Of a stretch of 64,000 nucleotides of DNA, positions 13,201 to 28,200 are shown piece after piece. Both the position numbers and the translations under genes were made by a program. This DNA is from Lanius collurio (Eukaryota > Chordata > Aves > Passeriformes > Laniidae), in NCBI GenBank assembly GCA_020086605.1, contig JACBWW010000068.1, positions 2,375,302 to 2,439,301 on the forward strand. The letters run 5' to 3'. Position 1 is the first letter of the stretch; every line of letters begins with the position of its first letter. The notes below the pieces were generated by a model, which worked only from the letters and a program-made list of their open reading frames with translations, had not been told where the DNA came from and did not search any database.

Positions 13201-16200
13201 CATAATTTGTTTCTGTTTATTGGCAAGTAGGGCTTATAGAGACGAGGCCTTTCCTGCTTTTGTACTGCCATACTGTAAAGAAAGTTGGGAGACTGGGAGA
13301 AGACACAGCCAGGACAGGTGACCCAAACTGACCAAAGTGACCATGTGACATCATACTCAGATACATACTCAGGATATAAAGCTGGGGGGAAGAAGAAGGG
13401 AAGGAGGGACATTTGAAGTGATGGCATTTGTCTTCCCAAGTCACCACTGCGTGGGATGGGGCCCTGCTCTCCTGGAGGTGTTGAACACCTTGCCCAAGCC
13501 ATGGGAAGCACTGAATTAATACCTTGCTTTGCATTGCTTGTGTGCACAGCTTTTTCTTTCACTATTAAACTGTCTTTATCTGAGTCTACGAATTTTCTAC
13601 CTTTTACCCTTCCGATTGTCTCCCTGATCCCACTGGCAGGGGAGTGAGAGAGTGGCTGTGTGAGGCTTGGAGACTGGATAGGGTTAAAATACAACATTAC
13701 ACCTAAAAGATTCTGCAACAGCATGAAAGAAAAATCAAATGAGATCTCAGTCCTCTGAACATGCATGTAGCTGTATTTAAAGTTAGGAGGAGTTATACTT
13801 ACCAAAGACAACTTACAAACTTACTAAAAGCAACTTACATTTAACAAAGCCAGTATATGCATTCTGTCCTTCACGTTAGACCGAAATGGAAATAGTTTAA
13901 TCGCCCCATTCACGACTCGCAAGAAAAATCTTTTTTTTCTATTTGAACTGAAGTCTGTTGGGCATATGCACTGAGAATGTGTGTGGCCTTGCAAGTAGCA
14001 GGTGTGACCAAGTTCCTCTTGGAAATCTTGGATCTCCAGCCCAGCACCACTATCGTCTTCATCCACAGCCCCAGCCCATGCTCAGCTTGTGACCAGCCAC
14101 CACTTGGATGCCAATACACTCACACAGACCTCAGCTCCTCATTTGTTCCTCATCATTGCAAAAGCTCTCACATTTTCACAAGTTTAGGAGTAGGCTCTTT
14201 CTCCCACATTCAAATATCCCCAGGGGCAAAACACAAACCTTAACTAAGCAGCAGGTGTAGATTCACAAATAACAGCTCATAGGAGATCTGGTACCTTCAG
14301 TGAAGTTGTGAGGCTTTTCAAAACATTACATCACTTCCCACCATGCCAGCCCACTCCATACTAAGATCAAGCATTTTCCAAGAGGTCATGCAATGGTGAA
14401 GATTTGTGTACACTCCAGGAGACAGTCCAGTCCTTGATCTGGCTTTCATTTTGTTAAAATAATGGTTTACACTTTCTTTGGTGAAAGCCAAGTTAACACA
14501 CAACATAATTCTAGACTGCCTTCCATAAAACATTGTGGTGTGAGCTGAAGAAGGATTACACCTTCCAGAGCATCACTGCAGTGCAACCCAGCAGCAGTGC
14601 TCACTTATCCTTAAGTGACTATTAAGTAATACACCATAAGGAAACAAAGTGACGCTGTAGAAATGTGGAGTCATCAGGCTGCCCATCTACTACTGTAAAA
14701 GCCTGCTGAGCGTGCTTCAATGTACTTAACTCCAGAATTAAGAAGAGTTACTGCAATATTATTAACTACTTTTCTATAAAAGGAGCATAAAAATAAAGCA
14801 CAAGATATAACATCCTTGTTCCCACACAAGAAAGATTACTTATTACATTTGAGCACAATCCACTTATGCAATCAATGTTTAATTGCTGTACAAGGTCAAC
14901 CAAGAATTTAAATTGGCACTAAAGGAACTGCTCCCTGGGTCAGCAGCCAGTCCCAAGAAATTAAGTTTAACCTCTCTCTCACCTCCTCTGCCCCAACCCA
15001 GCATTTGAATAATTAGAGAACCACGAAGATAATTGTTTTAACTGGGAGCAAGACTGAGAGTTTAGGGATGCAAAGACAGCTTCCACTCACTCTTTAATTA
15101 TTGGTAACCAAAGGACCACACACATACACAGAGGTAATAGAAATTTTTTTCCATCTTCTTCACTGGCTTTGCTCCCTAACCAAGGATGTTTTATCTGTAT
15201 GGCTAACAGTAAGCACAAAATCGTCCAGTGATACTCAAGTAAATGTCTTCATTTTTTTTTTTTTTTTTTCAATACAATAGCTAATAGCATTAGCATCTCA
15301 CTGCATGAGGAATCCTCCTAGGAACAATGCTTGCCTGCCGTGCAGGCACATCCACTCTAGAAATAACACAAGTAAGTTGCATCCTGCGAAACAAATGTAA
15401 CGCACAGCTTATTACCCTGCTTCTTGTTTACCAGCATAGAGGCTTCCCCTGGTATGACAGTAATGGAGGCTTCACTGAACAAACCCTGCTCTACAAGGAG
15501 TCAGAAATATGGCTGCATAAACACAGTCCAGTACATATAAATACCTGTTAGTTGTTGGTACCAGAATGAACCAGGACATGAGGCACTTTGGGGGAAAACA
15601 AAATAGATTTTAAAAATCTCAGACTAATTATTTAAAATACCTAAGAAGATTTTTAATCACAGAAGTATTAAAGGAGTCTAATGCTGAGTGTGGAATCACT
15701 TCCTGAATATGTCAAAGTTACCTGTGCTCATGTGAGCTCTACTGTTACGTACCTTTACATGAAGAGCTTTATAAAAACCAAAGCTACTAGTCAGGCTTTT
15801 TGGTTTTAGTGGTCTTCAACCATTCTCACACACACGTGCGTACACACACGCGTGCAACTGCACAAGGCATATCATCAAACGTACCTACTTTGATGGTAGC
15901 TAGTTCTGCATGGCAAAAGCAGACATTTTCTTGTTACCTAATTGACCTTTCATTAAGAATTTGTTACACCTGAGTAACAAATTCATATCCCACCTAGAAC
16001 CTAAGCGAAAGTCCAGACAGTTTAACCCAAATACAACTGCATAACCTTTTGTGTGCTGCTAGCACAGTATTTACAACAAACTCCAGAGGAGCCTCTTGAT
16101 TCTCTCTGACGTGTTCTGCTTGCAGCCTACATTCAGGCTTCACACTGAACTACAGCATGCTCGCTTTCCATTGCCCATTACGGTTGTGTATTGCTTAAGA

Positions 16201-19200
16201 AAATAAACATTAGACATATTTGAGCCTCTGTTTTCAGGTAAAAAGCAAGAAGGGAGAGGGACAAAACTTCTCATAATGCAATTTCTACAAACACCCTGTA
16301 GCAAGCAACTGCCAGCTCCAACAGCCACACGGCCAAGTCACTGGTGTGCGCTCATTAATCTGGAGCACCCATTTTAATCAATACTCAGTGTGGCTGGTGA
16401 GGTACTGCCCAGCACCCTCAGATGTCTGTCAGTGGTGTCAGTGTCAGAAACAATTCAGGGACAGGGTTTTACCATCACTTAAAAAAGGGAGGACAAGTGC
16501 ATTTCCATCTGCTCAACTCCATGAGACACTTTCTGGAGTAAAGGGAAGGATTAAGAAAGAGAGAACTACAAAATTTGGGAGGAAGTGAAGCCCCGGTGCA
16601 TGACTTAAACACTGGCAAACAGGAAGCAGAGGCTTCCCTTAGTGCCCCATCTCTGGAGGGGTCCCAGCAGCACTGCACAGGAGGGGAGGAAGGGCCCTAG
16701 CACACAACAGCACAAGCACGCTGACAGCTATTTTTACAGGGCCCTGTCAGGATTACAGCAGGCTTATTTTGGAGCAAATTATCTGTCAAAACAGAGCAAT
16801 AACAGGCACTTTCCTTGCTGGCAAGAGCAAGAGTTTTGGCTAAAACAGCACAACAGAGAGACCTGCACACCATCACATACATGCTGAAGATGTTATGGAT
16901 CCTGCCCCTTTGTCCAAGCCCATTCTAGCAGCATCCAGCACACCTAAAGAGACTGCACCTAGGTTGTCCTCCGATGTGCCACTGCTCTGTAGCCATCTGA
17001 GAGGTCCTACACCACCACATTCTCATGTCACTATCAGCTGCAAAGCAAGTGCCTCTTTCTCTCCAAACATTCAAATACTTATCATGACTTAAGTTCAGTT
17101 TTGTTTTCTACCTTATGAGCACACCCACAGTCTCCAAAGTTCAGGCCTGATGGTACCACGGGCAGCTTCAGCACCTCTACTGTAGATTGTTTCAAGTGCT
17201 ATCTTGTTTTAATAATTAAAGATTGTTAGTAAGTACTATTACCAGAAAAATTCCTGCTTGCTTTTTATGCTCCTGGGCCATTCCTTGAAACATAAAGTAA
17301 ATTCTTGTCCTGTACTATAGATAAAAATAATTCCTTATACCAGCTTCACATTCATTTACCTCCATTTTGTAGATACATGAACACTGCATTTTCAGATATT
17401 CACTTTCCAACCACCTGAGGAATGATAAACAGACACCCACCTACCTGGCATCCAGACCTCAGACTTCATCACACACTCCACTCAAACCATAAATATATCC
17501 ACATTTGGCACCAAGTAACAAGCAGACACTTTTCCTATTATCCCTCAGGCAAACACAAGCAACCTAAACTTCCAGCCCTGGGCTTTGCTCATTATCACTG
17601 GGTTCTTCAATTACGATGAACAACTGCAGTTCTGCAGAACTTCAAAGATTTTTTTAGGAATACCAAGGCACTGATGAAATCAAGATTAACACAGGCCTTT
17701 TCCTTTATTTCCTTGACATGTAATACTATCAAAATGAACCTCAAAATTCCATATGAAGCCAGAATAAAATGCATCCCTAACCTTAACCACCTTGACATTC
17801 CCAAACAAAACTTGAGGTCTGTATGAAGCATGGGTAAGCTACCTTCCTTCTCTAATGGCTCTCAGAGCAACACATTGACTAGCTGGGCCACTGTGAGAGG
17901 GAAAGGCATTCCTCCTCAGTCTACTCAATAACTCCACAGCCTCACAGGAGCAAAAAGCAAGGGTCTTGCAGCTAACTTATTGACAAGAGTAATTTTTGCC
18001 ATTTTCAGACATATTTGCTGGCTCAAAAATACAACTTTAGAACAAAGCCTTTCCTGCTTCCACTACCCGTCCTAAATTTTATATCAAGGGCTTAAGTTCT
18101 GCTTTCATTTACAGGAATGTAAGTCAATGATAGTAGAGATTTTGACTAATAAACACAAGTATAGAAAATGGACCCTATAAAAAGAGATACCCAAGTCATT
18201 TTGCACGCTACGTAGTTAGATCCTGTTTGTATCATGGAAAAACACAAGTACTCAATATATTTGAAATCTTTTCCAGATGTGGAAGTATGCCATTCTGCTC
18301 AGGATTTTTGGACACTTTTTTTTTTTTTTAACCATTATTGGTTTTAATAAAACGATTTAAACACACTCGAAAAACCTCACTCAATATATGTTGTGGTTTG
18401 ACACAACTGAGCGTCAAGCATCTAAAATATCAATTATTTTATAAGGAAAACAAAATAAGAAAATATTGAGGAAAACTAGATGGCTGCGAGGCAAAAAACA
18501 GGTTCACACTTAAACAGTTGCAGTACCAAGAGAAAAAAAAAAAGTTTATTACTAACAAATTAAAAGTTAAAAGATATAACAAGAAATTGAAACACACACA
18601 CACCCTCCCCCCACTCCCTTCTTCTCAGCGCTTTACCCTTCTTTTTTAACTAGCACAAAAGATAACACAACATAGGATTCTAGTCAGTGTTACAGTCCTA
18701 AAAAAAAAGTCTCTTTCTTATGCTTAAGGAAAAGAGGGTTTCTTCTTCTTGCTTCACATGGTTTCTCAAGCTGCCCCCAACAACAGACCCGCCCGGAAAG
18801 AAACAATCTGCTGTGGTGTAATACATCTATAAAAAAATATCAGTTTTTTCACACTGCCACACATGGGCCATCACATGGGGTTATCAACCTTTTAAGGATG
18901 GGTCACTTTGGCCTGAACACAAAGGCTTTTTCTGCTACAAATCCTTAAAAGCCCCTCACTGCTTCTATGTATATCTTGGCATAGGCACTCTCTCTTCACA
19001 AACTTCAAGGGCCACACATAAGTCTTCCATCCCCCCATATGCTTCAAATGGATTGAAGAGACAAACAGTTTGAGATATTACAGATTCTTACCACCGCATG
19101 CAATAAGTATTTTTAAGCTCCGCGCGAGGAACGCGGCACCGCCCCTTTTCTCCGCCGCCATTGTCAGCTCCATCTCACATGGCTTACTCTCTCTGACTCT

Positions 19201-22200
19201 GAAACCTCTATGATGAAAAAAAAATGGTCTTATGCAGGCTTTATGGTGAAGAAAACTTCGCTCTTTTTGTGCTGCTGGCTGCATGGTGGTTCGGCTCGAA
19301 GTGTGCTGGCTGCAGAAAGGAGGCTCCGGCCGGCTCCCGCCGGCTCCACATGGAGAGCAGGGTGTGTGTGTGTGTGTGGGGGGGGTTGTGAAAGAACCCG
19401 CCGGTCCCAAGAAACCGCTCTGGAAAGATCCCAGCTGCGCAGCAGTCCACGGCTGGGTCCAGCTGTCTGGCAGTCTATGGCTGGGTTTAGCAGTCCATGA
19501 CTGAGTTTAGCTGCCTGGGCTCTGGGATGGTTCCTCCCCCAGCAGCCCAAGGTCCGTGCTGTGGCATCAGGAAGAGGAGAAGGGGCCGGGGCTTCGGCCC
19601 GGCCCGACCCGGCTCGGCAGGGCCTCGGCCCGGCGGGGCCCGGAGGCTCCGAGGCCTCCCGACCTCCCTCAGGCGGGCTGGAACAAGAGGAACTCCCGCC
19701 TTTCTGTGCAGCTTAAATGAGCAAATTTTCGAGAAGCGCCATTGGTCTAAAAATCTGTCTATCAACTCAGATTCAACCCACTACAATACAGATACTAATT
19801 TTTTTCCATGGTCAGTGCTAAAAAAAAAAAAATAATTTCAAAACAAAGTCTTCATTCTTCAGCTCTTAATGATTTTAATAAGCATCATGTGTTGTTCAAA
19901 GTTACAAAAGACTACCAGTACCAGGCAGTGACTGTAGAGGTCCTGCTGCTATGAATTTCACATCTCCATTAAGAGCCCTTTAGGGCTTGCCCCTCTTGCA
20001 CTGTGCAAGGCCCTTGTGTTTACATGTCAAGCGTTCCCTCAGGTAGAACTCTCCAAATGACCAAAATCATGTCACTTTATAAAATCCTGCAGCTCCTTTG
20101 ACCAATTCACATGTCTTCAATTAGATTTATATTTAACCCGGAATCTTATAAATTTCCAGTTTATCTATTACCCCTAAGTGTAGACGTCTCCTCACAAGGC
20201 TTTAGTCTAAAACACACACAAAGATTGCCATTGTGAATACAAGACAATCTTTACCAGCACAGAGCTGCTGCAAAAGCGAAGCTGAAGCAATGCAAGTCAC
20301 CAGCTGCAGCCAATGTTCAACCTGTGCTCTGCACCCATGCTGCCTGACAGAAGTCTACACTGTTGCACTGAGAGATCAGCAGCCAAATCTAGCCCAAAAG
20401 CAATCTTCCCTACTTCTGATGGTTCTCCTCCCTGACAATTTAGCAGCATGGCATCGATCCAAATGGATTGCACATTAAAGACATTAAAGCTTCTGTAATT
20501 TTATGTATCCTGCCTGAACTACAAGGGAATAAGGTTGTTGGAAACACAAACAGGCTAGAGTAAGAATAGCCAAGGAAGCTACAAGCTAGAATGCAAAATA
20601 CACAAAATCCATGCAGCCAGGTGCACATAAGAAAAAAGAATTCACTGGCAGTACTGGATTTCTAGCTATGAAATGCAGCTACACCAGCAATATGCTTATG
20701 TAACAGCAATCAGCTGGCAATCAAAGCACAAAGCCCTTCAACATCAGTCCCTTTAACTGCTCCAAGAATAAATTCAAAGGCCACTTGTCACCACAACAGC
20801 TGTCCATCCAGCTCTTCTGTTTTGCCTATGTTTTTGTTTTCTTAGATGGGGAATGTCTGTTACAGATTCATTCATGTTTGTCACCATCCTCCAGCCAGTG
20901 GCCCTTCATGTGGTTGCTAACTGAAAATGCATCTTAAAACAGATAAAAACATCTTAAGTTCCGACCTCTTGTTCAGTAGGAAGATAATGCAGGTTTTGTC
21001 GCCTCTAATAATAATTTAAACATCACTATGAAAGTTCAGTTGCCCAAGGTCACATGCCTGAGGAGGTGATATGCGTGAACCCCTCTGCCAGCATCCAGCC
21101 AGAACCACTCACACTTGGGTGAGGACCAGATTATTCAGGAGCCATCTACTTCTGGGCTGCAAACCGGTCAAGAAAGCCCACACCAGGTCTGATCCTTGTA
21201 GTAATGCTACAGACACTGCTATATAGAATCATAAGTGAACAGGTTGGTAAAAAAAGTCTTACATAATAAAGATTTTAAGAGGATTTTATATAATAGTATA
21301 TTTCAGATCCTATTGCTCGAATGATCCCACTGAAATTCTCCAAATTATTTTTTCCTCTCAAGGAATTTGCGTAAAAACATGGAATCAAAGCAAGCTTCTG
21401 GATATGTTTCACTGATGAGCTGCCCACAAATTTGTGTCCCCATTACTGCTCCCTCCCTCCATCCTATTTGACTGCACTCTCTTTAAACAGATTCATGTAT
21501 TTATGAGCCAATAAACATTTTGGCTGCATCTTGCTCTACAGACACAGTAGATCCCCTACAGAGAGGCATAAAAGACTAGTCTTAACAAGGGCTCAAAAGG
21601 CAGTCTCCTCCTGTCCCCAAAGACAAAATTTGTTGTTTATTAATCCAGATCAGCAATTGCAGGAGAGGTGAAAAGTTAACCCCCCATCATTGATTTATAT
21701 TGTGGCAGTAGCCTTATGTAAAATAACAATAATTTAAACTACAGTTTTATGCACACAGCTGCCTTGATTAAAACAAACCAACCAATACTGCCAGGTTTGC
21801 TTTGATGCAACACTTCCACAGCACACAGCTGGTGGCTAGTGAGTGGACAACCAACAGCACAGAACCAGCACACACAGTCACAGGCAAAGTCACCTCCCAC
21901 CACCATAGCATCCAGTGTAAAGACTTCAGCAACAGGAAACCTTCTCCCAAGTTTCATTCATACCAGAGACCATACAATGAAGTGCTAAATAACTCCTCTA
22001 CTTCTCCATACGTCTCATAGGCAACTTTGGAGTTGGACCTACAGGCAGACCGATCAAAAAGTGTGAGCCCTATCCATAGACAAACCATGCAGGACCATTG
22101 TTGTACGGGTTGGTTGGACAGTGGCCCAAACAATAAGCTGTTTTCAGAAAATCAGGGATTCATCCTCTTATGTGGAATGAGGCAGGGATTAAGCCTTAAT

Positions 22201-25200
22201 TTAGCACCATTTAGAAAAGATTACCCTTTAATTGCAATAGGTGTTGGCAGACACTGGCAGCAATGAAAAGCCTTTATCCTGCAAAGCTTCCAAGCGGTCA
22301 GTGACAGCTCCCAGGCCAGCAGCAGAGAGCCAGCCCGTGCTGTCCCCAGCCAGCTGCTCAAGGCCACTGGACCAATGGGGTGGAATGCAGGGGGCACACA
22401 GCTGCAACCCAGCTGCAGAGACAAACCCCTCACTCATTGGCATTCAGATTGGGTAGGGCATGCAGGGCTGCCACAGTGCACTAAGGAGCCAAAGCCTTCA
22501 GAAGGGCTCAGCTGCCAGTACCACCTAGAGCTCTGCCTAGCAGGACCCAGTTGGTTTGGGCAGAGATCCAGGATCGGGGATATGACCACTTCCTGCCTTC
22601 TGGTATAAGTCTGTCCAGGTCAGCAGAGGAAGCTCCCCACTGACCTCAGCTCTGCCATTCTCTGGTGACAGGACAAGAGAGGTGTCATGCCGTATTTTCT
22701 GGCACAAAGAACTCTGCTAAAGCACATGCATGACATGCCTCAGATGGAAGGTTGCCAGATCCCTGACAAGGGCTCCCAACAGCCCAGTGCCACTCAGGAG
22801 CCTGTTCCAAATGTCTTCTAATTTGGAGCAAAGCTAAATGCTCTTCCAGATTGGCACCCAGGAAAATGTAATTCTTGTTCAAACAGATTTTGCTGCGGCA
22901 GTAATGTCTGTTTTACATCTGTGCTGGATTAATCCCAGTTTAGGCTGGCACAGGACATCCCAAAGCCTACTTCAGTTTAACTCAACCCAGCTTAATTTGT
23001 AAAAGTTAATAGAAAGTAGTAATTTCTATGCACAGACAAGGCCTTAAACCAAGGTTTAACCTTCTTCCTCTCCACTCCTTACCCATGCCTGGCAGTGCCT
23101 TGCATTTTTGACAGCCTCAGGCCTGAAAGATGAAGCCACTGCCCAGCTGACTGAGCCATCTGAACTTACTGGGAACCAGTGAAGGGAGAAAGAGTTCTAC
23201 AGAAAGGAGGCTGTAAGCTGGAAAGCAAACTGTGAAAAAAAGACTGATTAGATGAGGAGCCATGAGAAGTACTAGTGTCAAGGGAGAAAGCAAATCTTGT
23301 AAGGAGGAGGCAAAGAGTATTTGTCCAAGGGAAAAGATAAGAGATGACAGCCAGGACAGTGGCATAGGGTAACAGTGGTAGCAGAATGATCAGCAATTGC
23401 AGTGGAATTCAGCAGAAAATCAAGGAAAAGGAACAAAACCAAGTGTAAGAGGAAGTAGGAGTGGGAAGAAGAGACATGAGCCTGTAGCTGTTTGTCCACT
23501 TCAGATACGAATGGGCAGCCTCATCCTCTTTGTGCCCTAACTGCTTCCAGTTTCTTAGCCAAAGGCTGAAGTTTGTCTCCTATGCTGGAAGAAAACTTGG
23601 CCAGTAATTGTGTCTTTTGCTCAGAGCATTCTTCCCTAAACATTTAAGTTTCAAAAATTCAACACCAAGTAGCCCAGCAGTGCACTCAAAAACATCTTAG
23701 AAGAAACTTTAGTTTTAGATATTATTAGTTATCCTTGGACATTATTACACTTCCTTGCATTCACTGTCACTGCTACCCTTGCTGCTCATTCTCAAACGAA
23801 ACAGCGGGTACATCTATACAGGACCAATGTCTAAAGCATAATTAATTCAAAATAAAATTGTGATCCCAACACAGAACAGAGAATCGCATCTCATACTCAG
23901 CGACATACTGAAGCAGATCAGTTTTATTTTTTAAGACTACAAGGAAGAATTCTCTATCTCTCCAGGAGTTCATTTCATATTTAGAGCTTGAATTTGAGCA
24001 AGTCGATTTGTTGCATTATAAACAGACTCTAGTTTTATGCACACAAAGGCCACAAAGTTAAAGAAAAAATGAAAGAAATTGAGTAAGAGCAACTCTAGCC
24101 ATCCTCACAGATGTTAGTTCAAATTCCTTGAACATAACTTTTCCATTATTACTGCAGTCTTTTGCACTGCAATAAGAAAGAGAAACAAGACATATGCCCA
24201 TTATCTACAGACCTGGAATTTCAAGACACTAGATCAGTAACCCAATAGGAAAACACTACAACTACACTCTGCTGCAACACCAGTTCCAAAGCTAGCATTA
24301 AGACAGATCTTAAAACAGAAGAAGAGGAGTTAAACAATTCAAGAGTTAAACAACCTAAGCCTGAGCACTGGAGAGCATTCCTGGGTGCACAGACACCAAT
24401 TTGCAACTGGGCTCTTCCTGATAGCTCTGGAATCCTTTAGGAGTAAAGTCTAGCTTTAGAGTCTCACTGAACTAAGAGGCAGTGGAATAAAACTTGGATC
24501 TGCATAAACTCCACATCTTGTGAAGGCTCTATTCCCTTGTACAGCAGTGCCTACTGAAGATTAAGGCCACATTCTTCATACAAAGACTAGCGTTATGTGC
24601 AGTAAGACAAAGCTAACACATGACTAGCACAGCATGGTACCAGGCAGCAAATGGAGCCCAGGGCAAGAAAAATACTTTCATCAAATTAATCACTTTCTAT
24701 GGCAATGACCCTTGCCATAGACAACCATGATAATATAAGAAGAAAATATATTTCTCATAGAGCAGACATAGAAATATAGTGTCAACCTTAATGCTCTTTC
24801 ACGCCTGTTGTGGGAAAAAGGGCATACAAAGTCACATTGAGAGTGGCAGACCACAGGGCTGATAAATGCTCTTGGAGGCCAGTTCTCACAATTTCGCAAG
24901 CCAAGAACCTTAAAAGTAAATGCCTCACAGGGGTTTTGCCAGCCCCAGAAGCTTCATCGGATGAATCAGATTCCAAGATGTTCCCCAGCCACAGTCCCTC
25001 ACACTGAGGAGCATGAAAGGAATGAATGTCTTACTGTGCTCCCCAAAAACCCTAAGAATAGAGAGGTTAAAGGGAACATCAGACCAATTTTAATGTTAAC
25101 AGGCTTTGTGTCACATTAAAAGGGTCCATTTGCTTCAGTCCCAATAAGTCATTTATATTTTAGGGCACTAGGCCATATTAGAACAATCAGCTACAAAGCA

Positions 25201-28200
25201 GTGGACTAGTTATTATATATATACATATACCTGCATATGCTAGCAGCTCTCTCCCACCACATTACTGCACTCTTATTGTTCGGTTTCTACCTGTTTCCCA
25301 AGTGAAATGAGTAGGCATTTCTCCTTGTCTCCTTGCACAGAGAGGATAAGAACAAGCTGATTTATTATTAAGTGCTCAGGTGGAAGAGCTGTCTGAAACA
25401 TTAAAGTGCCAGGAAAGCTGTGCTCTCCCTACCCTCCACAATTCCACGTGAGCCTGGAAAACAGAGTATTTCAATGGGAAAGTTTCCCTCCAGACTTCCA
25501 GGACAGACTATGCTCAAGTCCATTATCCCAGCAGCCTTGTTTTTGTAAACTCTACAAAGCAGCCCTCAGAGGCCGTCTCTACTTCCTAAAATTCTCCCAG
25601 ATTTCAGGAAGGAGAAATCACAAGATATGTACTTAAGCCTCCTTCAAGCCATGAAGAGTCCTAGCTACAATTTCCCTCTGATTCACTACTGTGCTTACCT
25701 CCACTGTGAACCCAGGAGGACAGGAAAGTGTAATGGATCACACGAGCGAAAATTACTCCTGGAATACAGAATTTTTCCCACCCCAGGACCCCACAGAAGT
25801 TAAAGGTAACCACAATTCATTCACATCATTTAAGGAGTTACATTAGCAGTTCACAAGGACAGAGAATAGAATGATGCAGAATACATGCAGGGGCGAGAGA
25901 AGGGCTTCAAAATTACCAAACATCAGAGTGATTAGTGGGATCACTGCAAAAGCCTACATGCAGGAATAAAGCTATAAAGCCCATTAAATGCCTGGCACTG
26001 ACAGAAGACAACTAACTCTTCTTTGCATTCCTTTCCAAAGGGGTAATACTGCAAGTGTCACGGTAGTCAGTATTCCTTCAGCCCTCCTGAAGTCCAGACA
26101 AAAAACTAATATATCTCACATGCTCCACTTGGTAAAATCCAGATTCAGCTACTCAATCCTTCAGTGTGTATTCACTGACTAAACAGAGCTGGAGGGGGTG
26201 AACCATAAAAATGAGTTCAAACTTTAGAATTTAAACGCTGGGGCATATTTTAAAGCACAGCGTGCAAAAAACATACATACGTAAGCAACAAAATAACAGC
26301 GTTGCAGAATTGTTGAGACTGAGGACTGGAAGGGAGCTCTGGAGGTCATTTACTCCAACCTTCCTGCTTAAAGCAGGGTCACCACCACACACATGCTCAG
26401 GACATTGCCCAGTTGGGATTTCAGTGGGTCCAAAGATGGAGGCCACAGAACCTATGGGCAAAGAACAGAAAATAAGTTACACATGGCACATTGCGTTTGT
26501 GGTTACTTGTGTATGTGCTAGGGCTCTGTCTTCATTTTTTCCGGACTGTTCTGCAGCAACAGAAAGAATACTGGAGGCTAGAGCTGAACAACTCCACAGT
26601 TTGATTTGTTCCAAGTGACTCAAATCTGCTCTTAAAATATTTCTATGATTACTGAACGATCGTAGAACAAGACTTCATTGTATCCAACTGGAGGAGGGGG
26701 AAACATTTAAAAACAATCCTACTCCCCAAACACTGCTCTAATTTAGCCATTAAGTGCAAGTGGTCTTCTTTACCAGACATTAATTTGGATATTTTGGCTT
26801 TGGCCCGCCTTTAAGTAGCTTCCCAAATTGGAGTCAATTAGTAGAGAACATCCATACAAAAAAAAAGAAGGTATTAATAACCCTTAAAAGAAGAAACTTG
26901 CGTAAATGCCTTCCTTATATGTTGCATTTTGTGTCTGAGTCAAACATGTCTGAAATAAAGCCTGACAGAGCTTCAGGAGGAAGTAGATGTTATACTCAAC
27001 CCCGTAAATTGCACTACGAGCCAGAAGTGTCTAGTGCATACATATGAACCTTCCTACCAGCAGATGCTCCTCATCAGCACATCCTGAACCCTTTTCATCT
27101 ACACTAACCACTGCAACGTGACTCTCACCAAAAAAAATACAGTCTCATATCAGTTTCTAAGTCGGCTATGTGCTGCGGTGTGGCACCTTCCCATGGGAAC
27201 ATCCCATCTCTGCTGCTCACCACCACAGCACTTAGTGTTTACCCCAATAAACCACCTCGAGCAAGAGAAGACAAACACCAAGCTATTAACAGGCAAATCT
27301 TGTGTAAGACCACCATCAGCTCTCCACCACTGACAGACACGACTTATCTGTCTGCAAAGACAAATTTTCATTTGAAGCTGGCTAGAATTTAGTGTTAGTA
27401 TTTAGAGATAGTTTTTTGAGTATTTAGTCACAAGAGCAGGAGACAGCTCTGTTGTCTGGACATTGCTTGTCCCAGGGCAGAACAACATTCTTTCCAGTTA
27501 ACTATGCTTTAGATAAAGTACCCTGAGCCAAAGCTTATTTCCTTTTAAAGCCAATTGTGCATATACTTGTACAAGTGGCACTGTTGTAACATTAATATAG
27601 TGAATACAGAAATTACCATGTAATGTTTATTATATAAACAAGCCCATGCAAGACAAAAAAAACCACTCAAGACAAAACCTGAAATACATGCACAGCTGAA
27701 AGCAAGTTACACATGGGAACTGCTAACATTTTAAGAATGACAGGCTTGTAACAGGTTAGTAATATTAAATTTCAATTAAAACTCCTAATATTTTTTAACT
27801 TCTTAAAAAGTTTTTAAAAGAATCTTCACTTCTGAAAATCTTTTGGTAAAAACTCTTTGTGAACAGAAAAAGGAGAAAGTTTATAAAGGTTATGTCAAGT
27901 CCTCTGCTCTCCAACTGCAGCAATTTCACAACCAGCCATAGTCCCAAAACAACTCCAAAGCCCTAAGGATTTACAGAGGAACATACAGCTGAAGACAGGA
28001 AGGAGGCTGGAGCTGGTTGATGAACCAAGCAACTCCAGTTTCATCTTCCACTGGGGAGTGGAGAGCTCAGACACACCTCCCTGCCACTCTCCCAGCCTGT
28101 CCAGCTTAGGCTACCCCCAGCCTCAGAGATTCCCTTCCAAATCTGTGAAGACTGTGGCTCTTGAGTGCACAATACATGCAGGGACAGGCAGAGGAGGGCG

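Noticed and set aside
19078..19765. Overlapping open frames on both strands in the GC-rich block at 19 kb
   Set aside because: They lie within the solo LTR, and overlapping frames on both strands with Pro/Arg/Gly-rich translations indicate base composition rather than coding.
21215..21310. Possible CR1 fragment around tatagaatcataag
   Set aside because: Too short and degraded to separate from chance AT-rich similarity.
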